Assembly (NCBI GenBank): GCA_039000515.1
Contig: JBCFYV010000012.1
Coordinates: 119,091,056 to 119,155,055 of the forward strand
Length of the DNA: 64,000 nt
Origin: Timema cristinae
Taxonomy: Eukaryota > Arthropoda > Insecta > Phasmatodea > Timematidae
Direction of reading: 5' to 3'
Under the pieces are notes generated by a model that searched no databases, was not told the origin of the DNA, and was given only the letters and a program-made list of their open reading frames with translations. The position numbers and the translations under genes were made by a program. This document shows positions 44,870-57,440 of the stretch, one piece after another. How positions within the stretch are numbered: position 1 is the first letter of the stretch; every line of letters starts with the position of its first letter.

Positions 44870-46079
44870 CTCAACATTTGATTTAGTAGTGAGAGCATTA
44901 GCTTAACTAAACGAATGGCCCGAGTTCGAATCCCGAGTCTAGGTGTCATTTTTCAATCTAGAAAATAGCAAAAATTTAAGTATGTATTTTTTTCTACTGA
45001 AATTCATTGTTCGAGTCACCCCTCAGTACGAAGGCTTAACTGCCAGTATTAAGCCTCTACCGCCCCTTTCTCCCCTCTCTTTGACATTTTAATCTGTTAC
45101 GAACACGGAGGAAAGAAAAACAAATAGAAGAGAAGTAATTAATTTTTTTTCTCAAACAAAAAACGTTTTTGCTTTAGACAGTTTTGACTAAAACCCGAGC
45201 TGGTCTTGAAATATTCAAGAAACGCCGTGCGACAGATCTAACACTAGATGTCAAACAGATGTGTAGAGCGTGTAGCATTTTCATTTGTTGCAGGGTGTAG
45301 CGAAATATATTATTATACTATTTATTTCACCGGTTTATTGTATAACATAAATAAAGTAGGTACCCCGACGCTTGGCCCCGCCTTTAAGCGAGACAGTATT
45401 TGATGCCCCAGTCACCCACCCTTAACCCCTTGGTTTTGCCCGGTGACGTCATCCTGAGTTCATAGACCCTACGTTGCAATCCTACCCATTTGATGTTTTG
45501 GTTCTAATCCCTGATGCCTCTTCTATCCATACGGCGAGCTTACCCGAGCGAGACAGAAGGCGTGTATGTAGAAGATGGAGTCGTCTTTGATCTCAAAGTT
45601 TCTAACTGAGCACCGCTTGCCTTTATTTTGTTTTTTATTGTTCCAAATCGAAGGACCCGGCCCGAATACGATAGCATCCCTCTACACATTCGTGTCTCTC
45701 AGCCATTTCAGTAAGAACGTCCTGTATCGTCGTCGCTTATATTGAAACATATTGAAATATATAGAACAACAAACTAACAATGGAATTCCTGGAAGTTTAT
45801 CAAGCAGAGCCTGTAATATAGCATACAAAACACCGACAAGGACTATGATATATTGCGACATAGCAATTGTGTGCACTTAATAGACATACATCCCCGTCTG
45901 TCACTATGGAATTGAACCGAACTCGAAAGAAGACGAATATGTGGACGGATCGCATTCGTATTCATTCGTGATACTTATATTTGACAGAACATTAAGAGAG
46001 ATATTAGAGGAGACATGAAAGGGCGTTATTGATTTATTCGCGGGTGTTTGTCCCTTTTGATTTTCGTTTGAACATTTTT
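44870..46079. other. Unassigned sequence
   Basis: No repeat family recognised. A 64-codon minus-strand frame at 45682-45876 encodes a hydrophobic segment followed by a basic tail, but has no supporting context. Confidence 0.35.
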
Positions 46080-46810
46080 TTTAAAATTCTAAAATAGACA
46101 TTTACTAAAAACTCGTAAGATTTGTGAAACGAAATAATGATACACACATAGTTGTAGAAACACTACAAAAATATAATAAATGAAATAATATACACTGTTA
46201 CTTACTCTGTGGCATTAGGAGCTAGGAACATTGTTACAGAAAAATTGAGAAAAGAGAAACATCTTTGTCCACCAAAGAGCATAAGAATCAAATTCATTTT
46301 CAAAGACTTGGATTAAAAAGTGTATATATATATATTTGCTTATAGCCAAGAAATTATTGGTTTTATAAAAATATATTTCAAATAAAAGATTTGTATCCTT
46401 AATAGTACAACAACTTTACTATGATGAGTTATTTCTTATCTCAAATGGTTATGGAGAAATTACGAAAATTGGAATATATACTTCATGTAAAGTACCCTCA
46501 AAGTAATTATCATGAGAAAAAGAAAATCGCCATCTTGTTTATAATAATAAACAGTGTCTAGATATAGAATTTAATCAAAATAGTTAGAACGAATTTCGAG
46601 AAAATAGATTTGCTCTCATTTTGACCCTCAGTTTGAGCCTAATCGATCAAATTGTTTCAGCTCTAGCCCGAAGTACAGACAGACAAATGGCATTGCAAAA
46701 ATCACTTTTTTTTTGTTTCAGGGGTCATGAAACCTCAACATTTATCAAAATATCGAGTTCGATTATTTGGCGATCACAATAATTTCTCCCCGAGAAAGTT
46801 AAAAAAAAAC
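46080..46810. repeat. Interspersed repeat R1, copy 4
   Basis: Collinear with 845-1575, ending with CAACATTTATCAAAATATCG, GCGATCACAATAATTTCTCC and CGAGAAAG. Confidence 0.7.
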
Positions 46811-47091
46811 AGTCATAAGTAAACTACACTTAAAATTTCTCCCAAATAACGAAAAAACAGTTTTATTTGTCATATCAAAAACTCCCCGGATATACATTTT
46901 AAACAAAATTATTAGAACCAAGTTAAAAAAAATTAGAATTCAAAAAACTACTTATCATATTAACAGTAAACAACCCTTACTTTAAGGGCTAGGGTCTAAA
47001 TCTAATAAATCTTCCGAGGTAATGAATGCCCTATAACAACCTGTATATCAAATTTGAACAAAAACCATCAAACCATTTCATTTCCTAGTTC

Positions 47092-47124
<33 letters not shown>

Positions 47125-47340
47125 AATAGTAAAATCCACTTTTTTGGGTTTGGACTCGCGTAGAATGTTAAGATTCATCATAACCTCGAGGTCAACAAAG
47201 TTTATGATTACAATACTTTCTCTTGATATAAGAAAATAAAATGAATATATATATATATATACACTTAATTTTTTTAAGATAGGTGAAATAAAATAATATA
47301 CATTGTTACAGAAACATAATGAGGGGGGGGGGGGAATAGA
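46811..47340. repeat. R5 and R1 fragments with a CAGA microsatellite
   Basis: 46810-47000 resembles R5 (complement). 47075-47235 is an R1-like 3' end with a (CAGA)n run at about 47096-47124. 47270-47330 resembles the R1 start (GTGAAATAAAATAATATACA). Confidence 0.5.
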
Positions 47341-47372
47341 TCATAGGATTTCCCCAAAGGGCCTACATTAAA

Positions 47373-47608
47373 TCTGCTTCGGTGGCCGCATGGTCTAAGG
47401 CGTCACTCTACCAATAGATTAAACTGCCGATGACAGGGAAATAGGGCTCCGAGTCTCGGTCGGGTGTTCTAAGGATGGTTTTCCAGCTCTCCCTCCATGC
47501 AAATGCGTGTACACATCCTATAAATATAACCTTCCTAATCCTTAACAATAAGATTAATTAGTAGACTATATAATCATATAAACCAAACGGGTAGTAAATC
47601 CCGGTGAT
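47373..47608 (+). mobile_element. tRNA-derived SINE (family B) followed by (AT)n
   Basis: Head GGTGGCCGCATGGTCTAAGG, decayed B box, body, and 3' domain AACGGGTAGTAAATCCCGG. The usual (AAT)n tail is replaced by an (AT)n run to about 47676. R1-like sequence resumes at 47685-47790. Confidence 0.82.
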
Positions 47609-47678
<70 letters not shown>

Positions 47679-48014
47679 ATCTTTTTCGTGTTATCTGGGT
47701 CATGAAAAGTCGAAATACATCAAAATCTCTGTTTTTTTGATCGTAATATTTTCTCTACCCGAGGATCCACGAGAAAGTAAAAAGGGCTTGTTATACTGTT
47801 GTCATAGAACTAACTCTCTTTCTCCGTGTGTAACACAAGTTGTGTATCTCTAGGGATAGCAACCATGTTCCTTTCACAATGTCTGTCTGTCACATGTTGA
47901 GAACACGACACCATCTTGACAAACACTTATCGGCGTGAAATGAGATCAGAGTTTGCTCCTGTGACGGTATGTTGACCCATGATGCTTTGCAACACTAACA
48001 GCTGGTTATCTCTT

Positions 48015-48245
48015 TTATTTGATTTATTTAACGTTCAATTTCTGAACCAACTGATTAGATAAGCTACACTAGAATTTCTATGAACGAGAACGAAAGTACC
48101 TACCAATTTTGCCAGGAAGGGTATTTTCACAAATGACCCAGAGTTCTTTTACACGCCACAATCGACACGGGACCGACAGCTTTACTTCCCTCCGAAGGAA
48201 GTTGTGCTACGGATTTTTATCGCTCAGGAAAAATCAATCGAGCTC
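48015..48245. repeat. Interspersed repeat R2, copy 3
   Basis: CAATTTCTGAACCAACTGAT, CCAATTTTGCCAGGAAGGGT, CCACAATCGACACGGGACCG, TCCGAAGGAAGTTGTGCTAC. The fullest copy in the window. Confidence 0.75.
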
Positions 48246-48339
48246 AGTTTGCGCTGATTTCTTGTGATTGGTTTAGAAATCATCAAATGCCCACATTTAA
48301 GTTCTTCTCTTATTTTTATTTTTTTTTGCAAGAGTGTGA

Positions 48340-48512
48340 ATCCATAGTAGCTTGGTCGGTAGCGAGTCTATCAACTGGGTTACAGGTCACGGGGTCGATT
48401 TCCAGCTATATATATTTATCAATGATATATTATTAGGGTTTATCCTTTTCACATTGGTTAATTTATGGCCGGAGGAACGTGTGTTGTGTCTTATAGAATT
48501 AACTTAGAAAGT
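48340..48512 (+). mobile_element. tRNA-derived SINE (family D)
   Basis: TAGCTTGGTCGGTAGCGAGT (A box) and CACGGGGTCGATTTCCAGC (B box), body TTTTCACATTGGTTAATTTA also found near 60040. Confidence 0.65.
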
Positions 48513-48514
48513 AG

Positions 48515-48990
48515 TCTTTTGTTAGGTGTTCTGTCTTCCGACAGGTTCATTGCCTTGTCCAAATAGAGTCTTCCAGCATGTCACATTAACAGATTAATGT
48601 TTATATCCTAGAACTTCATCTTCTTTCCTTATTCGAGGTCATTCATCGGTTTCATTCGTGGACTTCCTGGTCCACTTCTACTTGGCCTTATATGACGTCA
48701 CTCAATAATATACTTCTTCTCTTGTACTCAGAATACAGTTCTAGTTTCACTGCCACTTCTTAGAATTTCTTCATTAGTCACCAGATCTGTCCAGTTTTCT
48801 CTCTGTATTCTCCTCCAGCGCCGCATATCAAAGTTTCCAAATACATCTTGTCCCTTTTCTTTAGGCTTTCTGTCTCAGCTCTATACAACGCTATGCTCCA
48901 TATGTAACACTTCACCAGTTTAATCTCCATCTCCAGGTCCAGTTTGCTAGTCAGTAACATCCTCTTCTTGTTGAAAGCAGCCTTGGTCAT
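48515..48990 (-). pseudogene. LINE reverse-transcriptase C-terminal fragment
   Basis: Minus-strand frame TKAAFNKKRMLLTSKLDLE, IKLVKCYIWSIALYRAETES, LKKRDKMYLETL, then after a frameshift WTDLVTNEEIL. This is the post-catalytic region of a LINE reverse transcriptase (compare the common LVKCYVWSVALYGAETWTL pattern). The 3' end AGACAGAACACCTAA near 48515 equals that of the fragment at 1791-2039. The upstream end of the homology merges into the 64-bp array at 48935. Confidence 0.8.
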
Positions 48991-50665
48991 TGCTCTCCAG
49001 GTCCAGTTTGCCAGTCAGTAACACCCTCTTCTTGTTGAAAGCAGCCTTGGTCATTGCCCTCCAGGTCCAGTTTGCTAGTCAGTAATATCCTCTTCTTGTT
49101 GAAAGCAGCCTTGGTCATTGCTCTCCAGGTCCAGTTTGCCAGTCAGTAACATCCTCTTCTTGTTGAAAGCAGCCTTGGTCATTGCTCTCCAGGTCCAGTT
49201 TGCCAGTCAGTAACATCCTCTTCTTGTTGAAAGCAGCCTTGGTCATTGCTCTCCAGGTCCAGTTTGCCAGTCAGTAACATCCTCTTCTTGTTGAAAGCAG
49301 CCTTGGTCATTGTTCTCTAGGTCCAGTTTGCTAGTCAGTAACATCCTCTTCTTGTTGAAAGCAGCCTTGGTCATTGCTCTCCAGGTCCAGTTTGCTAGTC
49401 AGTAACATCCTCTTCTTGTTGAAAGCAGTCTTGGTCATTACTCTCCAGGTCCAGTTTGCCAGTCAGTAACATCCTCTTCTTGTTGAAAGCAGCCTTGGTC
49501 ATTACTCTCCAGGTCCAGTTTGCCAGTCAGTAACATCCTCTTCTTGTTGAAAGCAGTCTTGGTCATTGCTCTCCAGGTCCAGTTTGCCAGTCAGTAACAT
49601 CCTCTTCTTGTTGAAAGCAGCCTTGGTCATTGCTCTCCAGGTCCAGTTTGCCAGTCAGTAACATCCTCTTCTTGTTGAAAGCAGTCTTGGTCATTGCTCT
49701 CCAGGTCCAGTTTGCCAGTCAGTAACATCCTCTTCTTGTTGAAAGCAGCCTTGGTCATTGCTCTCCAGGTCCAGTTTGCCAGTCAGTAACATCCTCTTCT
49801 TGTTGAAAGCAGCCTTGGTCATTACTCTCCAGGTCCAGTTTGCCAGTCAGTAACATCCTCTTCTTGTTGAAAGCAGTCTTGGTCATTGCTCTCCAGGTCC
49901 AGTTTGCCAGTCAGTAACATCCTCTTCTTGTTGAAAGCAGCCTTGGTCATTGCTCTCCAGGTCCAGTTTGCCAGTCAGTAACATCCTCTTCTTGTTGAAA
50001 GCAGCCTTGGTCATTACTCTCCAGGTCCAGTTTGCCAGTCAGTAACATCCTCTTCTTGTTGAAAGCAGTCTTGGTCATTGCTCTCCAGGTCCAGTTTGCC
50101 AGTCAGTAACATCCTCTTCTTGTTGAAAGCAGCCTTGGTCATTGCTCTCCAGGTCCAGTTTGCTAGTTAGTAACATCCTCTTCTTGTTGAAAGCAGTCTT
50201 GGTCATTGCTCTCCAGGTCCAGTTTGCCAGTCAGTAACATCCTCTTCTTGTTGAAAGCAGCCTTGGTCATTGCTCTCCAGGTCCAGTTTGCTAGTTAGTA
50301 ACATCCTCTTCTTGTTGAAAGCAGCCTTGGTCATTGCTCTCCAGGTCCAGTTTGCCAGTCAGTAACATCCTCTTCTTGTTGAAAGCAGTCTTGGTCATTG
50401 CTCTCCAGGTCCAGTTTGCCAGTCAGTAACATCCTCTTCTTGTTGAAAGCAGCCTTGGTAATTGTTCTCAAGGTCCAGTTTGCCAGTCAGTAACACCCTC
50501 TTCTTGTTGAAAGTAGCCTTGGTCATTGCTCTCCAGGTCCAGTTTGCCAGTCAGTAACATCCTCTTCTTGTTGAAAGCAGCCTTGGTCATTGTTCTCAAG
50601 GCCCAGTTTGCTAGTCAGTAATATCCTCTTCTTGTTGAAAGCAGCCTTGGTCATTACTCTAACTC
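48935..50665 (-). repeat. 64-bp satellite made from LINE coding sequence (about 27 copies)
   Basis: On the plus strand the unit is CTCTCCAGGTCCAGTTTGCC, AGTCAGTAACATCCTCTTCT, TGTTGAAAGCAGCCTTGGTC, ATTG. Its complement encodes MTKAAFNKKRMLLT and KLDLE, the very residues of the adjacent LINE fragment. Because 64 is not a multiple of three, successive units change frame, so the array cannot be coding. Variants CAGCC/CAGTC alternate irregularly. Confidence 0.95.
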
Positions 50666-51177
50666 CTGTAACTAGGCTAGAGAAAGTTGTGTTGGGAGAG
50701 GGTAGCTATTACTTCTGAATCAGGTGTTTGTAAATCCAATTATATTTAATAAAATACAAGAGTTAAATTAAAGTCTTCTCATTGCATATATATTTTTAGT
50801 TTACATTTTTGTAAAGTGTGTGTTTGATTTAGACGAGTGCATTAATAATACCAGTTTTTGTACATATTTTTAGATCTTTCATAATTTTAAACTGATATTT
50901 GATCATTTTTATGTCATTTTATAGGTAATTTTTTTAATGCTTTTATGTAATTTCATGTCAATTTTTGATAGTCTTCTTATAAGATAGGACCAGAATGTAA
51001 TCGGTCAAGGTAAGACTGCCTGTTACCTTTCAGGGCAGATGGATTGCAGCCCATATTTCGGGACTTGTTGTCTTGGGTACCACAAGTATAGCTTAGATTT
51101 CTGTTTTTTTTTTTAATCTTGATACTAGCAGAACCCCCAAATTCTTATATGTTTGCGGAGGAAGGGGCTGAGGGGGG
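50666..51177. other. AT-rich unassigned sequence
   Basis: No gene or family recognised. Confidence 0.4.
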
Positions 51178-51345
51178 CGTGTCAGTATCGTCTAGTGAGG
51201 TTTGTCAGTGACGGATAGGTCGGGGTTAAAATCCCGGACGGTTTTGTTGAGGGTAGTTTTTTCCCGAAATGTTTTCTCCCTCCTCTTCTTTAGGAATGTA
51301 GGTACACTTAACCTAAATTATACTTTCCTTCTCAGTACGTTATTA
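51178..51345 (+). mobile_element. Degenerate SINE (family B)
   Basis: GTCGGGGTTAAAATCCCGGA is a decayed B box; GAGGGTAGTTTTTTCCCGAA and a CTCCCTCC...AGGTACACTTAACC body follow. The 3' domain is lost. Confidence 0.55.
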
Positions 51346-51554
51346 TAATAAATAATTCGGTTGGCCTGGATGGGTGGTAGCACGCGAAGCACGTAAGTCC
51401 AGGGCCATCGTGTTTTCTCCGGTGCTGCTGCCTTGCGGTGTTGAATAATTTGGTTGTAGGATCGAACACAAGAGCTATAAGTGACTAACTCGGGGGGATT
51501 AGTGTATAGCAGGGGAAACCCCCGCATTAGTGTGAAACTGGGAGGGGGAAGCTA

Positions 51555-52293
51555 CAGTAGCCCCGTGGCTTCTTTGGTGCTAACTGACAGCTCATGGCTT
51601 TGAAAAGTTACCAGACTAAATTATGTATCACTACGCCGAACCATATGATCTGCAAAAACATGTGTTTAGCATCTGTCACTTCTGACAGTCAAAATTTAGG
51701 TATATACCTAAATGTTGACTGTCAGAAGTCAGCTGTGAGCTCTCAGTCAGCACCAAAGAAGCCACGGGGCTACTGTATATACCTACATGTTGACAGTCAG
51801 AAGTCAGCTGTGATTTGTCAGTCAGCACCAAAGAAGCCACGGGGCTACTGTATATATCTAAATGTTGACAGTCAGAAGTCAGCTGTGAGCTTTCAGTCAG
51901 CACCAAAGAAGCCACGGAGCTACTGTATATACCTAAATGTTGACAGTCAGCTGTGAGCTGTCAGTCAGCACCAAAGAAGCCACGGGGCTACTGTATATAT
52001 CTAAATGTTGACAGTCAGAAGTCAGCTGTGAGCTTTCAGTCAGCACCAAAGAAGCCACGGAGCTACTGTATATACCTAAATGTTGACAGTCATAAGTCAG
52101 CTGTGAGCTGTCAGTCAGCACCAAAGAAGCCATGGGGCTACTGTATATACCTACATGTTGACAATCAGAAGTCAGCTGTGATTTGTCAGTCAGCACCAAA
52201 GAAGCCACGGGGCTACTGTATATACCTAAATGTTGACAGTCAGAAGTCAGCTGTGAGCTGTCAGTCAGCACCAAAGAAGCCATGGGGCTACTG
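51555..52293. mobile_element. Tc1/mariner-type MITE with tandemly multiplied right half
   Basis: Ends CAGTAGCCCCGTGGCTTCTT and its complement, flanked by TA on both sides (51553-51554, 52294-52295); TA followed by CAGT is typical of Tc1/mariner. The left part matches the single-copy element at 58058-58291. The right half is present about eight times. Confidence 0.87.
51690..52293. repeat. 75-bp tandem array, half-MITE units (about 8 copies)
   Basis: The unit is TATACCTAAATGTTGACAGT, CAGAAGTCAGCTGTGAGCTG, TCAGTCAGCACCAAAGAAGC, CACGGGGCTACTG. It runs from the TA at the centre of the MITE to the TA at its right end. The period is a multiple of three, which explains the ORFs on both strands here; none is a gene. 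Confidence 0.94.
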
Positions 52294-52299
52294 TACAGT

Positions 52300-52540
52300 G
52301 AGCAAAGTGTACCTGGCAGATGGGCAGTCAAGGCAATTTGGCGGGAAGCTCCCCCACCCCCCTTCCGCCTTTGTACAAGGTAATTATTTACAGGCTCACA
52401 CGAGGTAATCATATTAAACTGCAATATTTGTTCGTAACAGGTTTTCTCCCTGTTCACAAACTATACAATTAATTTAATTCCCGTGTCGTTCAAATAAATT
52501 GACAATGTGCTTTGTGAACAGAAGGAGAAAGTATCACAGG
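52300..52540. other. Unassigned sequence
   Basis: Short GC-rich stretch near 52310-52380, then AT-rich. Nothing recognised. Confidence 0.35.
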
Positions 52541-53323
52541 AATGCTAAAATAAATAATTGCGACGATCGATGCAACGGTTTCGAAGAAAAGGTTCGAAAA
52601 CAGGTTTTCAGTAAACTACCATTTTGTTAGTTTTACTCATAAAAACAAATACATAATCTTGTTAATCACAATAAACACCCTTTATATATAAATTTAAATC
52701 CAAATTGTTCAAATATAAAAAAAACTAATTACCAAAAATTAATTATTTGTTTTTTAAAATTTGTGGATCCAAAAACCTATTCTTATATATCATGAAAAAC
52801 TATTTCCAGTTAGCAATTTTAAAATCAAGCGTCAAGGTTAGTTTTCGAAAATTTTATATAATTTATATTAAGTAAACTTCCCTATTAGATTTGGCAACAT
52901 TTTGGATCAATATTATACATTACTTAGTTGAGATCCTTACATATAACTATTTATAATGTAAAAACATAGAAAGTACCAATTTTAAACCTAATAGCTGGAG
53001 CTATTTTTAAAATATTCAATTTAAAAAAAAAATAGTCATCAGTAAATTACTCTTAAGCGAATTTTACTCCCAAAACAAGTAGACCGTTTTATTAATCATT
53101 TCAAACACTCCCCAGTTATACATTTTAAAATAATCGTTGAAAAACCAATTTCAAAATATTTCAAATTTTCAAAAAATAACTTCTCAGTAAACTACTCTTT
53201 AATAAATTTTTACCAAAAAACTAAGTATGTGTACGGTATCATTTGGAATGTCAAACACTCTCTAGATATTCAATCGTTTGCCATTTTCGAAAGAAATTGT
53301 AATTAAATATAAATCATTCCTTA
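52541..53323. repeat. Degenerate ~180-bp repeat region (R5), complement
   Basis: Blocks like CAGTAAACTACTCTTTAATA, TCAAACACTCCCCAGTTATA and AACCAATTTCAAAATATTTC recur at roughly regular spacing and resemble the complement of 2145-2800. Confidence 0.5.
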
Positions 53324-53611
53324 TTATTATTATTATTATTATTATTAGCACCGCGTCTTACTACCCGTAAGGGTTATACCCACTTACGCTAATGTGTAAT
53401 GGTAGGGTGATTGTGAGATGAAATGGAGGACCTACAGTTTAACGTGGAATCCGAACCACGGTGGAGGCCTGGTATTCCCCACATTCACAAGATGTCTTGT
53501 CAGAGGTGAAGGAAGGGTTTGGTAATCAGACAAATCTGTGCCGGGGCCGAGGATTGAACCCCGGCCGCCAGCACAGAAATCTGACACTTTACACCTAGAC
53601 CGCCAGGTCAT
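53324..53611 (-). mobile_element. tRNA-derived SINE (family A)
   Basis: Full-length minus-strand copy, (AAT)n tail at 53324-53345 and head complement AGACCGCCAGGTCATCC near 53608. Confidence 0.92.
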
Positions 53612-53650
53612 CCTTAATCCTTAGTTAAACTACTCTTAATTTGAGGGTTA

Positions 53651-53958
<308 letters not shown>

Positions 53959-54063
53959 TATTGCCTTATAACATATAGATATCAAGTCTGAACAAAATTC
54001 ATCAAACTATTTCAGATTTGTGGTCAAGGACAGACAGATAGACATCGGAAAAAAACACCGTCA

Positions 54064-54170
54064 AGATATTCGACCAGGAATCGAAATACGAACTCCCAAT
54101 CATCGGCAGTACAATCCATTGCAATTTTGACTCCTTTGATAGTTGGGCCACCGATGCGGGTGAATCACTG
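54064..54170 (-). mobile_element. SINE head fragment (family B)
   Basis: Complement of the tRNA-like head only: CGACCAGGAATCGAAATACG, CATCGGCAGTACAATCCATT, GGGCCACCGATGCGGGTGAA. Body and tail absent. Confidence 0.6.
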
Positions 54171-54774
54171 ATTTTGATCGCCCGCACTTTTTTCAGTTGC
54201 TTCACGTACAAATTTCGTAGAGGTATTTTTAAAAACTAAGGTTGGTACACCTGTTTTTAGTCAACTGTTCCTCCCATGGATTGTTGATTTATATCCTTCC
54301 TTAAAGTTCACAAAACCACACTTTTACTTATGTGTCCTTTTTTTCGTTACCCGCCTCATATAAGAGAATATAAGCTAGTGTGTCGTTTTATATAATGTTG
54401 ATATTAGCAGAAATGTTTATCCTACCAAGCTTCAGCCATTTACATACATTCATCCCCCCCTCCCTTTGCCTCGCCGTTCAACAAACGGATGAGATGAATT
54501 AAGGTTCAGACGTCATAAAATATCTCCATGGCAACAGAAAACGGTAACAGTTCGATGACGTCATTAAATAGAAACCTACGTTACCTTCCCCGATGTCGGT
54601 AACTAATGAGCACCGGTAGAAGTTTAACGAGTATTGATTATATAAGGGTTTCCCCCCCCCCCCCCCCCCACGTGGAGCTAAGACTGAAGTAGACTAGAGT
54701 CGCAATCATCCAGCTCAAAGTGGCGGCATTCCGGGCCGGATGGAGGACACAGTTCTGTCCAGATATCAAAACGT
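54171..54774. other. Unassigned sequence with a C run
   Basis: Holds a TGACGTCA octamer at about 54556 and a C run near 54650-54669. No gene recognised. Confidence 0.4.
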
Positions 54775-56415
54775 TGATACCTCCCTACACAGCTTCTGTT
54801 TCCAGCCAATCAAAACAGTGCTGCTATCTACACCTCCCTTACACAGCTTCTGTTTCCAGCCATATCAAAACAGTGCTGTATCTACACTCCTTACACAGCT
54901 TCTGTTTCAGACACATCAAAACAGTGCTGCTATCTACACCTCCCTTGACACAGCTTCTGTTTCCAGCCATATCAAAACAGTGCTGCTATCTACACCTCCT
55001 TGACACAGCTTCTGTTTCCAGCCATATCAAACAGTCTGCTATCTCACTCTTGACACAGCTCCCACATATCACATAACATATCAAAACAGTGCTGCTATCT
55101 ACACCTCCCTTGACACAGCATGTGTTTCCAGCCATATCAAAACAGTACTGCTATCTACACCTTCCTCGACACAGCTTCTGTTTCCAGCCATATCAAAACA
55201 GTGCTTATATATACACCTACCTTGACACAGCTTCTGTTTCCAGCCATATAAAAACAGTGCTGCTATTTACACCTCCCTTGACACAGCTTCTGTTTCCAGC
55301 CAATCAAAACAGTGCTACTATCTACACCTACCTTGACACAGCTTCTGTTTCCAGCCATATCAAAACAGTGCTACTATCTACAGCTACCTTGACACAGCTT
55401 CTGTTTCCAGCCATATCAAAACAGTGCTGCTATCTACACCTCCCTTGACACAGCTTCTGTTTCCAACCAAATCAAAACAGTGCTACTATCTACACCTACA
55501 TTGACACAGCTTCTGTTTCCAGCCATATCAAAACAGTGCTACTATCTACACCTACCTTGACACATCTTCTGTTTCCAGCCATATCAAAACAGTGCTGCTA
55601 TCTACACCTCCCTTGACACAGCTTCTGTTTCCAGCCATACAAAAATAGTGCTGCTATCTACACCTCCTTGACATAGCTTCTGTTTCCAGCCATATCAACA
55701 CAGTGCTGCTATCACACCTCCTTGACACAGCTTCTGTTTCCAGCCAAATCAAAACAGTGCTACTATCTACACCTCCCTTGCACAGCTTCTGTTTCCAGCA
55801 TACCAAAACAGTGCTGCTATCTACACCTCCCATGACATAGCTTCTGTTTCCAGCCATACCAAAATAGTGCTGCTATCTACACCTCCCTTGACACAGCTTC
55901 TGTTTCCAGCCATACCAAAATAGTGCTGCTATCTACACCTCCCTTGACATAGCTTCTGTTTCCAGCCAAATCAAAACAGTGCTACTATCTTCACCTCCCT
56001 TGACACAGATTCTGTTTCCAGCCATATCAACAGTGCTGCTATCTACACCTCCCTTGACACAGCTTCTGTTTCCAGCCATACCAAAATAGTGATGCTATCT
56101 ACACCTCCCTTGACACAGCTTCTGTTTCCAGCCATACCAAAATAGTGCTGCTATCTACACCTCCCTTGACACAGCTTCTGTTTCCAGCCATATCAAAACA
56201 GTGCTGCTATCTACACCTCCCTTGACACAGCTTCTGTTTCCAGCCAAATCAAAACAGTGCTGCTATTTACACCTCCCTTGACATAGCTTCTGTTTCCAGC
56301 CAAATCAAAACAGTGATGCTATTTACACCTCCCTTGACACAGCTTCTGTTTCCAGCCATATCAACAGTGCTGCTATCTACACCTCCTTTGACACAGCTTC
56401 TGTTCCCAGTAACAG
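54775..56415. repeat. 56-bp tandem array (about 29 copies)
   Basis: Unit CAGCTTCTGTTTCCAGCCAT, ATCAAAACAGTGCTGCTATC, TACACCTCCCTTGACA. Variants ATATC, AAATC and ATACC. Units from 54870 to 55080 are damaged by deletions. ORFs through it are artefacts. Confidence 0.96.
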
Positions 56416-56524
56416 CACGGTGCTTGGCGTATGAAGAGATAAAGATTTATAAATGTTTGAAATGTCAGCTGTCACTTGCCAATGGTTGCGATGTCTAAAG
56501 TATTCGTACTATTTTTGGCCATCG

Positions 56525-56670
56525 TTTGAGGGGAGGTCAGGGTTTAAATCCCAGACAGGTACACTGATCCTTAAAAGGTTTATATGTGTGATTTCCTTGA
56601 TACTCTTTCCATATTAGTGCGGCTACATGTCTACCGAAATTACCTAATCACCTCTTTCTCATAGATTATT
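56525..56670 (+). mobile_element. Degenerate SINE fragment
   Basis: GGTCAGGGTTTAAATCCCAG resembles a B box with family spacing to a body of the B type. Head and tail unclear. Confidence 0.4.
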
Positions 56671-56691
56671 TCACATAATACTTAAGTTTCC

Positions 56692-56890
56692 ATCATCGGT
56701 GGACACGCGGACTAATGTTTGGTTCATCTAAATTGTGTTGCTGGCAACAGGGAAAGTCGGGGTTCGAATCCCAACCGGATGTACTGAGGTTGTTTTTTCA
56801 TAAAAAAAACTGTGTCCACTCTCCGCTCACGCAAGTGCGGATACATTATTTTAAAACTATATCTTCCCTTCTCCCGCCCTAATAACGTGA
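56692..56890 (+). mobile_element. Degenerate SINE (family B)
   Basis: CATCGGTGGACACGCGGACT head, GTCGGGGTTCGAATCCCAAC B box, and CACTCTCCGCTCACGCAAGT body. The 3' domain is lost. Confidence 0.65.
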
Positions 56891-56959
56891 TTGAAATGAA
56901 TACATCCTCAAGCGGATACAAGACTTGGAAAAGTAAAACATTTTCTGAGAACCAACAAA

Positions 56960-57440
56960 TTGTGAAAAATAATATAAAGTATTTTGGCGCAATAATACAA
57001 AATAATACAGTGTTTTAGCACAATAATAAAAAATACTTTTTAGCAAAATAATACAAGATAATACAGTGTTTTAGCACAATAATAAAAATAATACAATTTT
57101 TAGCGCAATAATACAAAATAATACAGTGTTTTAGCACAATAATAAAAAAATACTTTTTAGCAAAATAATACAAATAATACAGTGCTTTAGCACAATAATA
57201 AAAATAATACAATTTTTAGCGCAATAATTCAAAATAATACAAAGTGTTTTAACGGAACGAAAAACGTCATACAAAGTGTTTTAGTACAATAATAAAAACT
57301 AATACAAAATGTATTAGCGGAATAGTAAATAAAACAAAGTATTTTAGCGGGATAATAAAAACTAATACAAAATGTATTAGCGGAATAATAAATAAAGCAA
57401 AGTATTTTAGCGGAATAGTAAAAATAATAGAGTGTTTTAG
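56960..57440. repeat. AT-rich ~27-bp irregular tandem repeat
   Basis: Repeats of AATAATACAGTGTTTTAGC and CACAATAATAAAAATAATAC in alternating order, degrading toward 57440. Confidence 0.85.

Noticed and set aside
45682..45876. 64-codon minus-strand ORF with a hydrophobic stretch
   Set aside because: A single short frame with no splice, polyadenylation or family support; kept only as a note.
51318..51527. 69-codon minus-strand ORF
   Set aside because: Looks somewhat protein-like but no motif is recognised, and it lies between a SINE remnant and a MITE; not enough to call.
51594..52457. ORFs of 120-174 codons on both strands
   Set aside because: They lie in the 75-bp half-MITE array; the sequence is transposon end, not coding.
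54720..55448. Plus-strand ORFs of 87-119 codons
   Set aside because: Chance frames through the 56-bp array, with frame changes caused by unit deletions.
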